Shown piece after piece: positions 18,163 to 28,013 of a stretch of DNA of 64,000 nt. Where the stretch lies: NCBI GenBank assembly GCA_016705475.1, contig JADIYD010000003.1:6001-70000 (forward strand), in the 5' to 3' direction. How positions within the stretch are numbered: the first letter of the stretch is position 1; each line of letters starts with the position of its first letter. Below the pieces are notes generated by a model. The model saw only the letters and a program-made list of their open reading frames with translations, did not search any database and was not told the origin of the DNA. The stretch comes from Betaproteobacteria bacterium. GTDB lineage: Bacteria; Pseudomonadota; Gammaproteobacteria; Burkholderiales; Rhodocyclaceae. The position numbers and the translations under genes are program-made.

Positions 18163-20333
18163 CCGAATCCGAAACCGGTCGGGTGGTCGAATTTGCCATC
18201 GGCGGCATGACCTGTGCCGCCTGCTCGGCACGGCTGGAGAAGGTGCTCAATCGCCAGGCCGGCATGCAGGCCAACGTCAATCTGGCGGCCGAGCGGGCGC
18301 GGGTCCGTTTGTCGGCAGCGGCCGATGAGGCTGCGGTGGTGGCCGCCGTCGCCAAGGCCGGGTTCTCGGCGGCACTTGTTGATGGGCAAACGCGCGAACG
18401 TGAAAAAGCGGCGAAATTGCTCGTCTACCGCAGCGAAATACGCCGTTTCTGGATTTCAGTGGCGCTGACCCTGCCGCTGGTCGGTCAGATGTTTTTCATG
18501 TTCGGCGAGCACGGTCACATGAACGAACTGCCGCGCTGGTTCCAGCTGGCGCTGGCGACGCCGGTGCAGTTCTGGATCGGCTGGCGCTTTTACGATGGCG
18601 CCTTCAAGTCGTTGCGTGGGGGCGGCGCCAACATGGATGTGCTGGTAGCGCTCGGGACGAGCATGGCCTGGGGCTTTTCGACCGTGGTAACGCTGTTCGG
18701 GCTCGACCAGCATGTCTATTTCGAAGGCGGCGCGGCGGTCATCACGCTGGTCCTGCTTGGCAAGTTGCTCGAAGCGCGGGCCAAGGCGCGGACCTCGGAG
18801 GCCATCGAGTCGCTTATCCGCCTGCAGCCGAAGACGGCGCGTGTCGAGCGCGATGGTCTGTGGATAGACATGCCGGTCGAAGCCTTGATGCCGGGCGATG
18901 TTTTTCTTGTTCGGCCGGGTGAAAGCGTGCCGGTCGATGGCGAGTTGATCGACGGCGAATCGAGTGTCAATGAGGCGATGCTGACCGGCGAGAGCATGCC
19001 GGTGGGGAAACGCGCCGGCGACAAGGTTTTTGCCGCGACGGCCAACGGCCAGGGTGCGATGCGCTGCCGGGCGACCGGCGTTGGCGAGCACACCCTGCTC
19101 GCCGGCATCATCCGCATGGTGGGCGAGGCGCAGGGTTCGAAGGCGCCGGTGCAGCGGCTGGCCGACCAGATTTCGGCTGTTTTCGTGCCGACGGTGTGCG
19201 TCATCGCGCTCCTCACCTTAGTCGGCTGGTGGTGGACCGCAGGCGATTTCGCCGAAGCGCTGGTCAATGCTGTTGCCGTGCTGGTCATCGCCTGCCCGTG
19301 CGCGCTCGGGCTGGCGACGCCGACGGCGATCATGGTTGGCACCGGGCAGGGCGCGCGTGCCGGCATCCTCGTCAAAAATGCCGAAGCGCTTGAACGGGCA
19401 GAGAAGATCACCGTGCTGGCGCTGGACAAGACCGGAACGCTGACCTGCGGAACGCCGCAAGTTACCGATGTCGTGACCTATGGCTTGGTGCGCGACGAAG
19501 CGCTCAGTCTGGCGGCGGCGCTTGAAGAGAATTCCGAGCATCCGTTGGCGCGGGCGATCGTTTCGGCGGCTGTTAGCGGCATTGCCACGGTCAACCGGAA
19601 AAAAGCGGCAAATTTCAAATCCTTGCCCGGGCATGGTGTCGAAGGCGAGGTCGATGGCCGGAGTTTGCGCCTTGGTTCGCCAAGCTGGCTGGGGCTGGCG
19701 GATGATCCGGCGGTGGCCGAGTTGCAGCGCGCCGGCAAGACGGTAGTGGTGTTGGCCGAAGGCGAGACAACGCTGGGGTTGTTTGCCGTGGCGGATGCAT
19801 TGCGACCAAGCTCGCGGGCGGCCGTTCAGCGGCTGCGCGAGCACGGTATCCGGGTGGTCATGTTGACCGGGGACAATGCGGCAACAGCCGCAGCCATCGC
19901 TGCCGAGGCCGGTATTGCCGAGTTTCGGGCCGGCGTTTTGCCGGGCGACAAGGCAGCGGCGATCAACGAATTGAAATCCGGCGGCGGTTTGGTGGCCATG
20001 GTCGGAGACGGCATCAACGATGCGCCAGCCCTCGCGGCGGCCGATGTCAGCTTTGCCATTGGCGCCGGTTCCGACGCGGCGGTAGAGGCGGCGGATTTGA
20101 CATTGATTCGTAGTGACCTGATGGGTGTAGTCGATGCTATTGCCCTATCGGCGGCCACTTTGGGGAAAATCCGGCAAAATCTTTTCTTTGCTTTCATCTA
20201 CAATGTGATGGGAATCCCGCTTGCTGCGCTGGGTTGGCTCAATCCGGTGGTGGCGGGGGCTGCGATGGCGATGAGTTCGGTGTCGGTTGTCTCGAACTCG
20301 CTGTTGTTGAAGCGCTGGCGGTCGGGGCGCTGA
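18159..20333 (+). CDS. copA: Copper-translocating P1B-type ATPase
   Basis: This 724-residue inner-membrane ATPase has one N-terminal metal-binding domain (GGMTCAACSARLE), eight predicted helices, the intramembrane CPC motif (IACPCALGLATP), the phosphorylation site DKTGTLT, the SEHPLARA motif, GDGINDAPALAAAD and the C-terminal MAMSSVSVVSNSLLL typical of Cu(I) pumps. It could detoxify copper or load cbb3 oxidase (CcoI role). The HMA chaperone gene 1.8 kb downstream and the fnr/hemN context allow either. Element R6 is translated within the N-domain (ATVNRKKAANFKS, ~residue 476-488), between SEHPLARA and the GHGVEG loop, without breaking the frame. Confidence 0.93.
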   Translation: MTESETGRVVEFAIGGMTCAACSARLEKVLNRQAGMQANVNLAAERARVRLSAAADEAAVVAAVAKAGFSAALVDGQTREREKAAKLLVYRSEIRRFWISVALTLPLVGQMFFMFGEHGHMNELPRWFQLALATPVQFWIGWRFYDGAFKSLRGGGANMDVLVALGTSMAWGFSTVVTLFGLDQHVYFEGGAAVITLVLLGKLLEARAKARTSEAIESLIRLQPKTARVERDGLWIDMPVEALMPGDVFLVRPGESVPVDGELIDGESSVNEAMLTGESMPVGKRAGDKVFAATANGQGAMRCRATGVGEHTLLAGIIRMVGEAQGSKAPVQRLADQISAVFVPTVCVIALLTLVGWWWTAGDFAEALVNAVAVLVIACPCALGLATPTAIMVGTGQGARAGILVKNAEALERAEKITVLALDKTGTLTCGTPQVTDVVTYGLVRDEALSLAAALEENSEHPLARAIVSAAVSGIATVNRKKAANFKSLPGHGVEGEVDGRSLRLGSPSWLGLADDPAVAELQRAGKTVVVLAEGETTLGLFAVADALRPSSRAAVQRLREHGIRVVMLTGDNAATAAAIAAEAGIAEFRAGVLPGDKAAAINELKSGGGLVAMVGDGINDAPALAAADVSFAIGAGSDAAVEAADLTLIRSDLMGVVDAIALSAATLGKIRQNLFFAFIYNVMGIPLAALGWLNPVVAGAAMAMSSVSVVSNSLLLKRWRSGR
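19586..19619 (+). repeat. Dispersed 34-bp element, copy R6 (inside copA)
   Basis: CGGTCAACCGGAAAAAA followed by a weaker GGCAAATTTCAAA. It is the only copy deep inside a coding region, in a variable loop of the ATPase nucleotide-binding domain. Confidence 0.75.
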
Positions 20334-20358
20334 ACTCAAGCAGACGAAAAGGTTTTCG

Positions 20359-22116
20359 ATGGTCACTGGTGGCGACGGGACGAAGTGCGGCGAGGCTGGT
20401 GCCGGTAGCTCTGTCGCGTCCGACGGAAATCCGCTGGTACTGACGGAACGGGAAGCGATGTTCCGGACGACGATGGAGGCCGCTCAGGTTGGCATCTTTG
20501 TCCTGCAGGACCAGCGCTTCAAATACGTCAATCCTTATCTGACCGGTCTTTTCGGTTACAGTGCGGCTGAGATGCTCGATTGCATGGGGCCGCTCGATGT
20601 CGTTGCGCCTGAGCAGCATGCTTTTCTCATCGAGCAGATGCAGGCGCGGGCGGCCGGCGTTCCCGGGTACCAATACGAGATCAGTGCCTTGCGCAAGGAT
20701 GGTTCCGTGTTTCCGGTCATGATCTACGGTGCGCCGTCGATGTTCGATGGCCGACCGGCCTCGGTTGGTACGCTGGTCGACATTTCTTCACAGAAGGCTG
20801 CCGAACGGCGTATCCGCGAGCTGGCCGATTACGATGTTCTGACCGGCTTACCCAACCGTCGCCTGCTGCGCGAGCGCTTTGTCCAGTTGCTGGAGGCGGC
20901 CGAGCGGGACAAGTCAGAAATTGCCGTCATCTTTCTCGATCTCGATCACTTCAAAAGGGTCAACGACTCGCTCGGCCACAGTGTCGGTGACGAACTCCTG
21001 ATCGAAGTGGCACGCCGCCTCGACAGCGTGGTGCGCCGTATCGATACGCTGGCCCGCCTTGGCGGTGATGAGTTCATTTTCGCCATGCCGGGGTTCCATG
21101 CAGCGGCGGCGGCCGATGTGGCACGCCGCCTGATCGATGTCTTCTCCCGGCCATTCGAGGTGGCGGGGCATGAACTGACGGTGACCCCGTCACTCGGCAT
21201 CTGCATCCATCCGCATGACGGCAAGGATCTCGAAATACTGCTCAAGAACGCCGACACGGCCATGTACCGGGCCAAGGATATCGGCCGCAACACGTTTCAG
21301 TTTTATGCTACCGAGATGAACACGGCGACGCTCGACCGCCTGCTCATGGAAAGCAATCTGCGACGGGCGCTGACGCAGAAGGAATTCATTCTCCAGTATC
21401 AGCCGCTGGTCAATCTGGAAGATGGCCTGGTGATCGGTGTCGAGGCCCTGATTCGCTGGCAGCATCCCGAGCTCGGCATGATCATGCCGGACAAATTCAT
21501 CCACGTCGCAGAAGAAACCGGGCTGATCAACCCCATTGGCGATTGGGTGCTGTGTGAAGCCTGCCGCCAGGCCAAAGCCTGGTGCGATGAAGGGTTGTCG
21601 CCGGTGGTCATGGCCGTCAACGTAGCACCCGTTCAGTTCCGCCAGCCGGGCTTCGTCGAAATGGTCGCGGGCGCCCTGGCCGCCTCGGGTCTCGATGCCG
21701 CCCTGCTTGAGCTTGAACTGACCGAACGTACGGTGATGCACGATGCCGACATCAATCTGGGCACGCTGTCGGCGCTGCATCGCATGGGCGTTGAACTGTC
21801 GCTCGATGACTTCGGCACGGGCTACTCCTCGCTGGCCTATCTCAAGCGTTTTCCGGTCGGCAAGCTCAAGATCGACCGTTCCTTCGTCAACGACCTGGAA
21901 ACCGATCCTGATGACTGGGCGATTGCCTCGACCATCGTCAGCATGGGGCGCAGCCTGCGCATGACCGTCCTGGCTGAAGGCGTTGAAACTGGCGAACAGT
22001 TGGCGCAATTGCGTAAAATGGGCTGCAATATGGCGCAGGGCTACTATTTCAGCCGGCCGACGTCGGCCACCGGAATAGCCGAAATCCTGCGCCAGCAACC
22101 CTTCACGAACAGGTAA
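20359..22116 (+). CDS. PAS-GGDEF-EAL cyclic-di-GMP signalling protein
   Basis: This 585-residue cytoplasmic protein has a PAS domain (~30-150), a GGDEF domain (~165-325) with intact GGDEF and an RRID inhibitory site five residues before it, and an EAL domain (~340-580) with EALIRW, NVAPVQF, ELTERT, DDFGTGYSSL, KIDRSF and AEGVET. Both synthesis and breakdown of c-di-GMP look possible from the motifs. PAS without visible haem or flavin residues leaves the signal open. It starts 26 bp after copA and ends six bases before the copper chaperone gene, so it may share copper or oxygen control. Confidence 0.92.
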   Translation: MVTGGDGTKCGEAGAGSSVASDGNPLVLTEREAMFRTTMEAAQVGIFVLQDQRFKYVNPYLTGLFGYSAAEMLDCMGPLDVVAPEQHAFLIEQMQARAAGVPGYQYEISALRKDGSVFPVMIYGAPSMFDGRPASVGTLVDISSQKAAERRIRELADYDVLTGLPNRRLLRERFVQLLEAAERDKSEIAVIFLDLDHFKRVNDSLGHSVGDELLIEVARRLDSVVRRIDTLARLGGDEFIFAMPGFHAAAAADVARRLIDVFSRPFEVAGHELTVTPSLGICIHPHDGKDLEILLKNADTAMYRAKDIGRNTFQFYATEMNTATLDRLLMESNLRRALTQKEFILQYQPLVNLEDGLVIGVEALIRWQHPELGMIMPDKFIHVAEETGLINPIGDWVLCEACRQAKAWCDEGLSPVVMAVNVAPVQFRQPGFVEMVAGALAASGLDAALLELELTERTVMHDADINLGTLSALHRMGVELSLDDFGTGYSSLAYLKRFPVGKLKIDRSFVNDLETDPDDWAIASTIVSMGRSLRMTVLAEGVETGEQLAQLRKMGCNMAQGYYFSRPTSATGIAEILRQQPFTNR

Positions 22117-22121
22117 ACGGC

Positions 22122-22328
22122 ATGGAAAATACGATCATCAAGGTCGGCGGCATGAGCTGCCAGGGCTGCGTCAAGAATATCAATGGCGTGCTCGGCGGGA
22201 TGGCCGGCGTGGTGAGCGCCGAGGTCTCGCTGGAAGCCGGTGAAGCCAAAGTGGCTTTCGACCCGCAGGCCGTGTCGCGCGATGCGCTGGTCGGGGCGAT
22301 TGAGGATGCCGGTTTCGACGCCGAATAA
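22122..22328 (+). CDS. copZ: Heavy-metal-associated domain copper chaperone
   Basis: This 68-residue single HMA domain has the metal site GGMSCQGCVKNI (C-x2-C) and the family's beta-alpha-beta-beta-alpha-beta length. It would carry Cu(I) in the cytoplasm to the CopA pump encoded upstream. It follows the c-di-GMP gene closely, suggesting one transcript with copA. Confidence 0.9.
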   Translation: MENTIIKVGGMSCQGCVKNINGVLGGMAGVVSAEVSLEAGEAKVAFDPQAVSRDALVGAIEDAGFDAE

Positions 22329-22363
22329 AAGTCAAACAACAATAGTATTTCGAGAGAACAGCC

Positions 22364-23410
22364 GTGCCCCAAGAAAAAATCAGATTGACCCAGCTGTCCC
22401 ATGGTGGCGGCTGCGGATGCAAAATTGCGCCTGCCGTCCTGCAGCAAATTCTCGCCGGTGCCCCGTCGGGCATCATCCCGCCGCAACTGCTGGTCGGCAC
22501 CGAAACCTGCGACGATGCTGCGGTCTACCAGATCAACGCGCAGCAGGCGATTGTCGCGACGACCGACTTCTTCATGCCCATCGTCGATGATCCCTACGAT
22601 TTCGGTCGTATCGCGGCCACCAATGCCATTTCCGATGTCTACGCCATGGGCGGCACGCCCCTCTTCGCGCTGGCCATTGTCGGCATGCCGGTCAACACCC
22701 TGCCGCTGGAAACCATCGGCAAGATTCTGCAGGGTGGCGAAGCCGTCTGTCGCGCTGCCTGTATTCCGATTGCCGGCGGCCATACCATCGACTCGGTCGA
22801 GCCGATCTATGGGCTGGTTGCCATCGGCATCGTCAATCCGGCCCACCTCAAGCGCAACTCGGGCGCCAAGCCGGGTGACAAGCTGATTCTCGGCAAGCAA
22901 CTGGGGGTTGGCGTCTATAGCGCCGCACTGAAGAAGGATCAGCTCCACGCCAGTGATTACGAGGCGATGATCGACACCACGACCCAGCTGAATACGCCGG
23001 GGCCGATGCTGGCCTGTCTGGATGGCGTCCATGCCGTCACCGATGTCACCGGTTTCGGGTTGGCTGGCCACCTCATGGAAGTCTGCAAGGGCAGCAAGGT
23101 GCGCGCCACGGTTAATTACGCAGACTTGCCCGTGCTTGCCCGTGCCCGCGAGTTTATCGATGCGGGTTACTTGACCGGCGCCTCGGGTCGAAACTGGGCC
23201 AGCTACGGTGAAGGGATCAGTCTTGCGGTCGACCTCGAAAAAACGGCAAAAACGCTGCTCACCGACCCGCAAACCTCGGGCGGCCTGCTCGTATCCTGCA
23301 CCCCCGATACGGTGACCGAAGTTCTTTCGCTATTTTTGCAGCAGGGTTTCTCACACGTGTCGGTCATTGGCGAGATCACCGACGGCGAGCCGGGTATCGA
23401 CGTTATTTGA
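22364..23410 (+). CDS. selD: Selenide, water dikinase
   Basis: This 348-residue enzyme makes selenophosphate from selenide and ATP, for selenocysteine or selenouridine. It has the Gly-rich loop HGGGCGCKI with Cys at the catalytic position (not Sec), DDAAVYQI, TTDFFMPIVDDPYDFGRIAATNA and the C-terminal DPQTSGGLL. It starts at GTG 22364 after GAGAGAACA. No selA, selB or selU lies in the window. The phrase AVDLEKTAKTL resembles element-encoded peptides but is family-typical and not counted as a copy. Confidence 0.95.
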   Translation: MPQEKIRLTQLSHGGGCGCKIAPAVLQQILAGAPSGIIPPQLLVGTETCDDAAVYQINAQQAIVATTDFFMPIVDDPYDFGRIAATNAISDVYAMGGTPLFALAIVGMPVNTLPLETIGKILQGGEAVCRAACIPIAGGHTIDSVEPIYGLVAIGIVNPAHLKRNSGAKPGDKLILGKQLGVGVYSAALKKDQLHASDYEAMIDTTTQLNTPGPMLACLDGVHAVTDVTGFGLAGHLMEVCKGSKVRATVNYADLPVLARAREFIDAGYLTGASGRNWASYGEGISLAVDLEKTAKTLLTDPQTSGGLLVSCTPDTVTEVLSLFLQQGFSHVSVIGEITDGEPGIDVI

Positions 23411-23461
23411 GGGCGTCGTGCAGACGGTGACCTATAGTCGGCCGGTCGGCCGGGTCGTGGT

Positions 23462-26237
23462 TCAGCGCCTCTTCTTCTCCAGCCAGCGAAGTAGCGTGGC
23501 GTAGAGGAGGTCTGGCTCGACGGGCTTGGCGATGAAGTCGTTCATGCCGGCTGCCAGGCACTTCTGCCTGTCCTCTTCAAATACGTTGGCGGTCATGGCC
23601 AGAATCGGGGTGTGCGCCAGATTGCTGTTGGCGCGAATCAGTCGCGTTGCGGCCAGGCCATCCATTTCCGGCATTTGCATGTCCATCAGGATGATATCGT
23701 AGCCTTCAAGCATGGCCATTTCGACGGCCTGGAGGCCGTTTCCGGCACAGTCGACGACGAAACCGAGCGGTTCGACCATGAGTTCGCGGGCGACCTCCTG
23801 ATTGATGTAGTCATCTTCGGCCAGGAGAATTCGCGTGCCGGCAAAGAGCTCACGGAGGCGCTGCTCGGGACGGTTGTCGCTTGCCGGGCTGATGGGTGCA
23901 GGCTCGGCTTTATCGGACCCGCTATGCTCGAAGGAGAGCATAAAGGCAAATTCGCTGCCGGCCCCAGGGGTGCTTTCAATGCTGATTTCGCCGCCCATGA
24001 GGCGGGCAAGTCGCTGGCTGATCGCCAGTCCAAGGCCAGTGCCGCCATATTTTCGGGTTGTCGAGCCATCGGCTTGCTCAAACGTCGAGAACAGCCTGCC
24101 TTGTGTTTCAGGGGGAATGCCGATGCCGGTATCGATGATGGCAAAGCGGATAGTGCAGCTGCTTTCGTCGTTCGACAATTGCCGCGCCTGAATCGTGACC
24201 ATGCCACGATCGGTAAACTTGATGGCGTTGCTGACGAGATTGAGCAGTATCTGTTGCAGGCGCATCGGGTCGCCGACAAGCGGCATGGCGGCGATACTCT
24301 CCTCTGCGTCACAGCGTAGTTCCAGATCCTTTGCCGTTGCCTGATCCTGGAAAAGACTGAGGATATTGCTGAACAGGTTGCCAACCTTGAACTCGGTACG
24401 CTCAAGCGTGAGCTTTTCTGCCTCGATCTTGGACAGGTCGAGTATGTCGTTCAGCAACTGAAGCAGGTGATGGGCAGATGTCCCGATTTTGTCGAGACGC
24501 CCGCGTTGGATGGGGTCGTCGTTATGGCGAGCGACGATGTGCGTCAGCCCGATGATGGCATTCATCGGTGTTCTCAATTCGTGGCTCATGTTGGCGAGGA
24601 ACATGCTCTTGGCGCGGTTGGCCGATTCGGCAGCCTCCTTGGCAATGGCAAGCGCCGAAGTACGTTCGGCGACAAGTTCTTCTAGATGATCTCGGTGGTG
24701 AGTCAGCTCCATTTCGCTACGCTTGCGAGCCGTGATATCGCGCGACAGTACGATGAATCGGGGGTTTTCGTCTTGGCCAGGCTTGCGTGCAGTAGACAAC
24801 TCGAACCAGGCATCCCCCTGTGGCAGGGTAAGATGGATCTGCTGGCCATAACTTGTACCGTCGGCTTTTGCCTTGCGCAATGCAGCGAGAACAGTGCTGG
24901 CGGCCTCGGTGGGCAGGATATCGGTAACTGTTCGACCAAGCAGCGTTTCACGGCTGCTCATCAGGAGGTCCGGATTGGCTGCCCAGACATTCAGATAGCG
25001 GCCCTCGTCATCCACTTCGAAAAGCAGATCGGGGATGGCGCGCAGTGTCGTGTCGAGGTCGGCAGTTCTCTCCGCGACGAGCTTTTCCAGGCTGTCGTGC
25101 GTCAGTGCGATGTTTTCAGCCATGTGGTTGAACGCGCCGGACAGGGCATTTATTTCAACGATGCCACCGGTGGTCGGAATCGGGGCCCGCGCCGAATAGT
25201 CGCCTTGCCCCAGGCGGGACGCCGTAGCGCCGAGCACATTGAGCGGTCGCGCCAGGCGCAGGGCCAGCGGCCAAATCAAGGCCATGGCGATGATGGTCAG
25301 CAGCAGTCCGGCGGCCAGCAAGCGTTGAGCATCATCCTGCAGTTGAACCATTGCCTCCTCGACCAGCAGTGACAGGCGGAGAGTCCAGCCCTTGCTGCCA
25401 CCCAGCGAGATATGCCGGTAGACGACCAATAGTTCGCGGCCTCTGGCATCGCGTTCAATGAGCGACCCTTCGAATCCGCTTGGCAACTGGCTGTAAAAGC
25501 GGACCTGGCTGCTCGGTTCAGTCCGCGGGGGGTACTGGGCGATCAGCACGCCCTCGTTGTCGAACAGCTCTGTGCTCCCTTGCATGCCGCTTCCGGAGCC
25601 GGAAAACTGCGACTGGTCCAAGAGCAGCGAGTGGGATTCAATCAGGACAAAGAGCAGCCCGACCAGTTCGCTGTTCGGATAGCCTTCTTTATCCGGCGCG
25701 CGAATCTGGCGAATGATGGCCAGTGTCCGGCCCTGCTTGCCGTTGAACTCCTCGACCATTTCGTGGACGCCGGATCGACTCGCTCTGGCGAGCAGATCCC
25801 CGTCGCTGAATGCACGCCCGAGGTCGGCCTTGTCACTGGAAGCGACAATCTGCCCGCTCGTCGGGAGAATGATCTGCATGGCCTGATAGCGGTCCGGGTA
25901 GGCACGTTGTGTTCGCTGAAAAACCCGTTCGAAATTGGCCTGGATCAGGTCCGGGTTCAGCCGTTTGAAATTGAGCAGTTGCTCGGCGATGACCTTGTTT
26001 TCGGCGATGACCAGGAGGTCGCCACGCCGCTCGATGAGGGAGTCATTCAGGTTGGCGCGCTCGCGGTCTGCCACAACCTCCTGAATACGCGTTGCCTCGG
26101 CCAGCTTTCTCTGGCTCGCGCCTTGTAGCCCCAGGGCGGGCAAGCCGTAGAACCAGAGCATGAACAAGGCACCCATGGCAACCTAGGAAGAGCGTTGCAA
26201 AATAGGCGGCAATGCGATGGGCGAACGATCGCGTCAT
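23462..26237 (-). CDS. Hybrid sensor kinase (Cache-HAMP-PAS-HisKA-HATPase-REC), frameshift near N-terminus
   Basis: This is a ~924-residue inner-membrane hybrid kinase. After the first helix comes a ~260-residue Cache-like periplasmic sensor, a second helix (LLAAGLLLTIIAMALIWPL), HAMP, PAS, the H-box FLANMSHELRTPMNAI, HATPase motifs (NLVSNAIKFTD, GGTGLGLAIS) and a receiver with ILMDMQMPEMDG. From ATG 26237 the frame gives MTRSFAHRIAAYFATLFL, then breaks near 26183, where one extra base separates it from the rest (AMGALFMLWFYG); joining them makes one ordinary helix. ATG 26176 alone would leave half a helix. It lies 21 bp after the substrate-binding protein gene, which may present its ligand. 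Confidence 0.85.
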
Positions 26238-26258
26238 GGCGTCAGCAAGGGCCGTGCT

Positions 26259-27359
26259 TCAGGGCACATAGTCGAAAGTGTCGAGCTCGTAGCGCCGCGG
26301 TTCGCCCACGACTTTGCTCAGCCCGTCGTAGGACAGGGCGGTCGCTATGTTTTCCCATTGTCCATTTTCGGGAAGCTTTCCCTTTTCTTTCAGGAAGCGG
26401 AATTCGCTTTGCAGTGGGGGGCTGCCGGCAGGGTAGAGAATGACAGGTGCCGATGGGATATTCAGAATTTCACGTCGCGTAATCGCCATGACCTGATTGA
26501 CGGGGACTTCCGTTGCCAGGGCAGAGAAGGCGCGCCCGTCGGCAATGGCCCAGTTGGCCGCCATTTCGAGATTTTTCTGGCTGCGGCGCATCCATTCGAT
26601 GGCGCGAACGTAGCCTGCAATGAGAACGCGTGCCGATTCGGGCGAGCGTTTCTCAAAGGCCTTGCTGATCACGAAATAATCCGAGCTCAGGCCGCGAAAG
26701 ACGGTGCGGTTTTTGGCGTTGCGGGCCAGGGCAGCAGTGGGGGCAGGCTCCCAGGCGGCAAAGGCGTCGATCTTGCCGGCCTCCAGAGCATCAGGCATCT
26801 GGTCGACCGGCAAGGGAACGAGGGTGATGTCAGCCTCGCTCAGGCCAGCCGAACGCAAGCCCTGAAGCAGGGTGTGATGCGCGCTGGAGGTGTCAACATA
26901 GGCGATGCGTTTGCCGGCCAGATTGCGAACCTGAATTTCACCCTTGGCGACGATCGACGTCGAGGTCTGCTTGACCAGGCCGACGATCCAGACATCACCT
27001 CGTGAAGCGGCCAGAATGGTCGGCACATCGCCAATCAGCCCGGCCTCGAGACGCTGATCGGCAAGCAAGGGGATCATGTCGGCGCCACGCCGGAAGGGGT
27101 GACTGCGCAACGGGGTGCCGAGTTTGGTCAGCGCCTCGTTCATCAAGCGGTCATGGCGCATAACGGCACTGATGACGCCGGAGGGATAGCCATGCGGCTG
27201 CGTGCCAAGGTCGATGGCAGGGGACGCCGGCGTAAGGCCATACTGCTCGACATAATCCGCGCTCAGAGCGGCGGTGGACAGCAGCAAAGCCGGCAACAGA
27301 AAGGCCAGCGAAAAGAAGTGTCTCGCTCGAATGACTGGTGTCTCGTTCACGGTCTTCAC
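26259..27359 (-). CDS. ABC-type substrate-binding protein (SsuA/TauA/NrtA fold)
   Basis: This 366-residue exported protein has a signal sequence (FFSLAFLLPALLLSTAALSA) and a periplasmic binding domain of the nitrate/sulfonate/taurine type (AGLIGDVPTILAASRGDVWIVGLV, LAGKRIAYVDTSSAHHTLLQGL, AFAAWEPAPTAAL). No permease or ATPase gene accompanies it. The next gene in the transcript is a Cache-bearing hybrid kinase, so it may be a sensing accessory rather than a transporter part; this is inferred from context. The ligand is unknown. Confidence 0.85.
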   Translation of the reverse strand: MKTVNETPVIRARHFFSLAFLLPALLLSTAALSADYVEQYGLTPASPAIDLGTQPHGYPSGVISAVMRHDRLMNEALTKLGTPLRSHPFRRGADMIPLLADQRLEAGLIGDVPTILAASRGDVWIVGLVKQTSTSIVAKGEIQVRNLAGKRIAYVDTSSAHHTLLQGLRSAGLSEADITLVPLPVDQMPDALEAGKIDAFAAWEPAPTAALARNAKNRTVFRGLSSDYFVISKAFEKRSPESARVLIAGYVRAIEWMRRSQKNLEMAANWAIADGRAFSALATEVPVNQVMAITRREILNIPSAPVILYPAGSPPLQSEFRFLKEKGKLPENGQWENIATALSYDGLSKVVGEPRRYELDTFDYVP

Positions 27360-27507
27360 TCAGGATTTTGCACGGCTTATTTTTTCAGTCGCCCACTTTC
27401 TCAGGATAGCTCAAAAATGGCGAATAGCGCGCCTAAGCGTGGCAAATCCGGTGTTTTTGGTAATGTTATTAGACTGCTCTGGCGATAGTCCCGCCAAAGG
27501 CTTCTTC

Positions 27508-27541
27508 TGCGGTCAACCGGGAAAAACGGCCAAAAATGAAA
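27508..27541 (+). repeat. Dispersed 34-bp element, copy R7
   Basis: A near-consensus copy with CGGTCAACCGG and ACGGCCAAAAATGAAA, 149 bp upstream of the substrate-binding protein start and 60 bp downstream of the bfd stop. Nothing else is seen in 27360-27600. Confidence 0.88.
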
Positions 27542-27600
27542 CGGGCTATCGGGCGCATTCGTGGCGTCCGGGATATGTGGTCTGGCCCGGGGGCCTGGTC

Positions 27601-27804
27601 TCAGGCGGCGAGCGAAACGCAGTCGCTGGCGCGGGCGGCGCAGTGATGGGCTTCCTTGAGGCATTCTCGTGCGCACGATGCGCAGCGGCCGCAGTCTGCG
27701 GTCACCCCGAGGTCGCGTCGGAGATCGCGCAAGGTTCGGGCGCCGCCTTGCGCGGCTTCTTGAATCTGTCGGTCAGTGACGGCTTTGCAGACGCAGACGT
27801 ACAT
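27601..27804 (-). CDS. bfd: Bacterioferritin-associated ferredoxin
   Basis: This 67-residue [2Fe-2S] protein has the Bfd cysteine layout C-x-C near the start (MYVCVCKAVTD) and C-x2-C after ~33 residues (ADCGRCASC). It donates electrons to bacterioferritin to release stored iron. Two Fur-like boxes lie directly upstream, so it should be made under iron starvation, opposite to the ferritin genes that follow on the same strand. The tail has extra cysteines and histidines (EAHHCAARASDC), longer than the minimal family. Confidence 0.88.
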   Translation of the reverse strand: MYVCVCKAVTDRQIQEAAQGGARTLRDLRRDLGVTADCGRCASCARECLKEAHHCAARASDCVSLAA

Positions 27805-27826
27805 GAACTGCTCCTGATTGATACGT

Positions 27827-27867
27827 GAGAATAATTCTCATCTTATGTTATTGAGAATTATTGTCAA
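27827..27867 (-). promoter_or_regulatory. Tandem Fur boxes upstream of bfd
   Basis: GAGAATAATTCTCA (27827-27840) is a palindrome, and TTGAGAATTATTGTCAA (27851-27867) is a second Fur-like site. Both match the GATAATGATAATCATTATC-type consensus in part and lie 23-63 bp upstream of the bfd start. Confidence 0.75.
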
Positions 27868-27964
27868 CAACTGGTTTGGCCTGTGAGGTTTGCGACAAGT
27901 AGCTACCGCCATTCAAGCATGGAGCAAGTCACGAGCCAGCCTGGCCAAAGCTGGACGGAAACGA

Positions 27965-27991
27965 AAAAGCCGCAGACAGGCTGCGGCTTTT
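27965..27991. terminator. Bidirectional terminator between bfr genes and bfd
   Basis: AAAAGCCGCAG-ACAGG-CTGCGGCTTTT is an 11-bp perfect stem with A and T flanks, ending the minus-strand bacterioferritin operon. Confidence 0.88.
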
Positions 27992-28013
27992 GGGTGGAGC
28001 AGGCAGAGCGGCC

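Noticed and set aside
23220..23262. Element-like CGGTCGACCTCGAAAAAACGG in selD
   Set aside because: It encodes LAVDLEKTAKTL, typical of SelD, and lacks the ACCG half-site and the second palindrome.
27401..27676. 91-residue frame antisense to repeat R7
   Set aside because: Created by read-through of the element (FFPVDRR) and overlaps bfd; no start signal.
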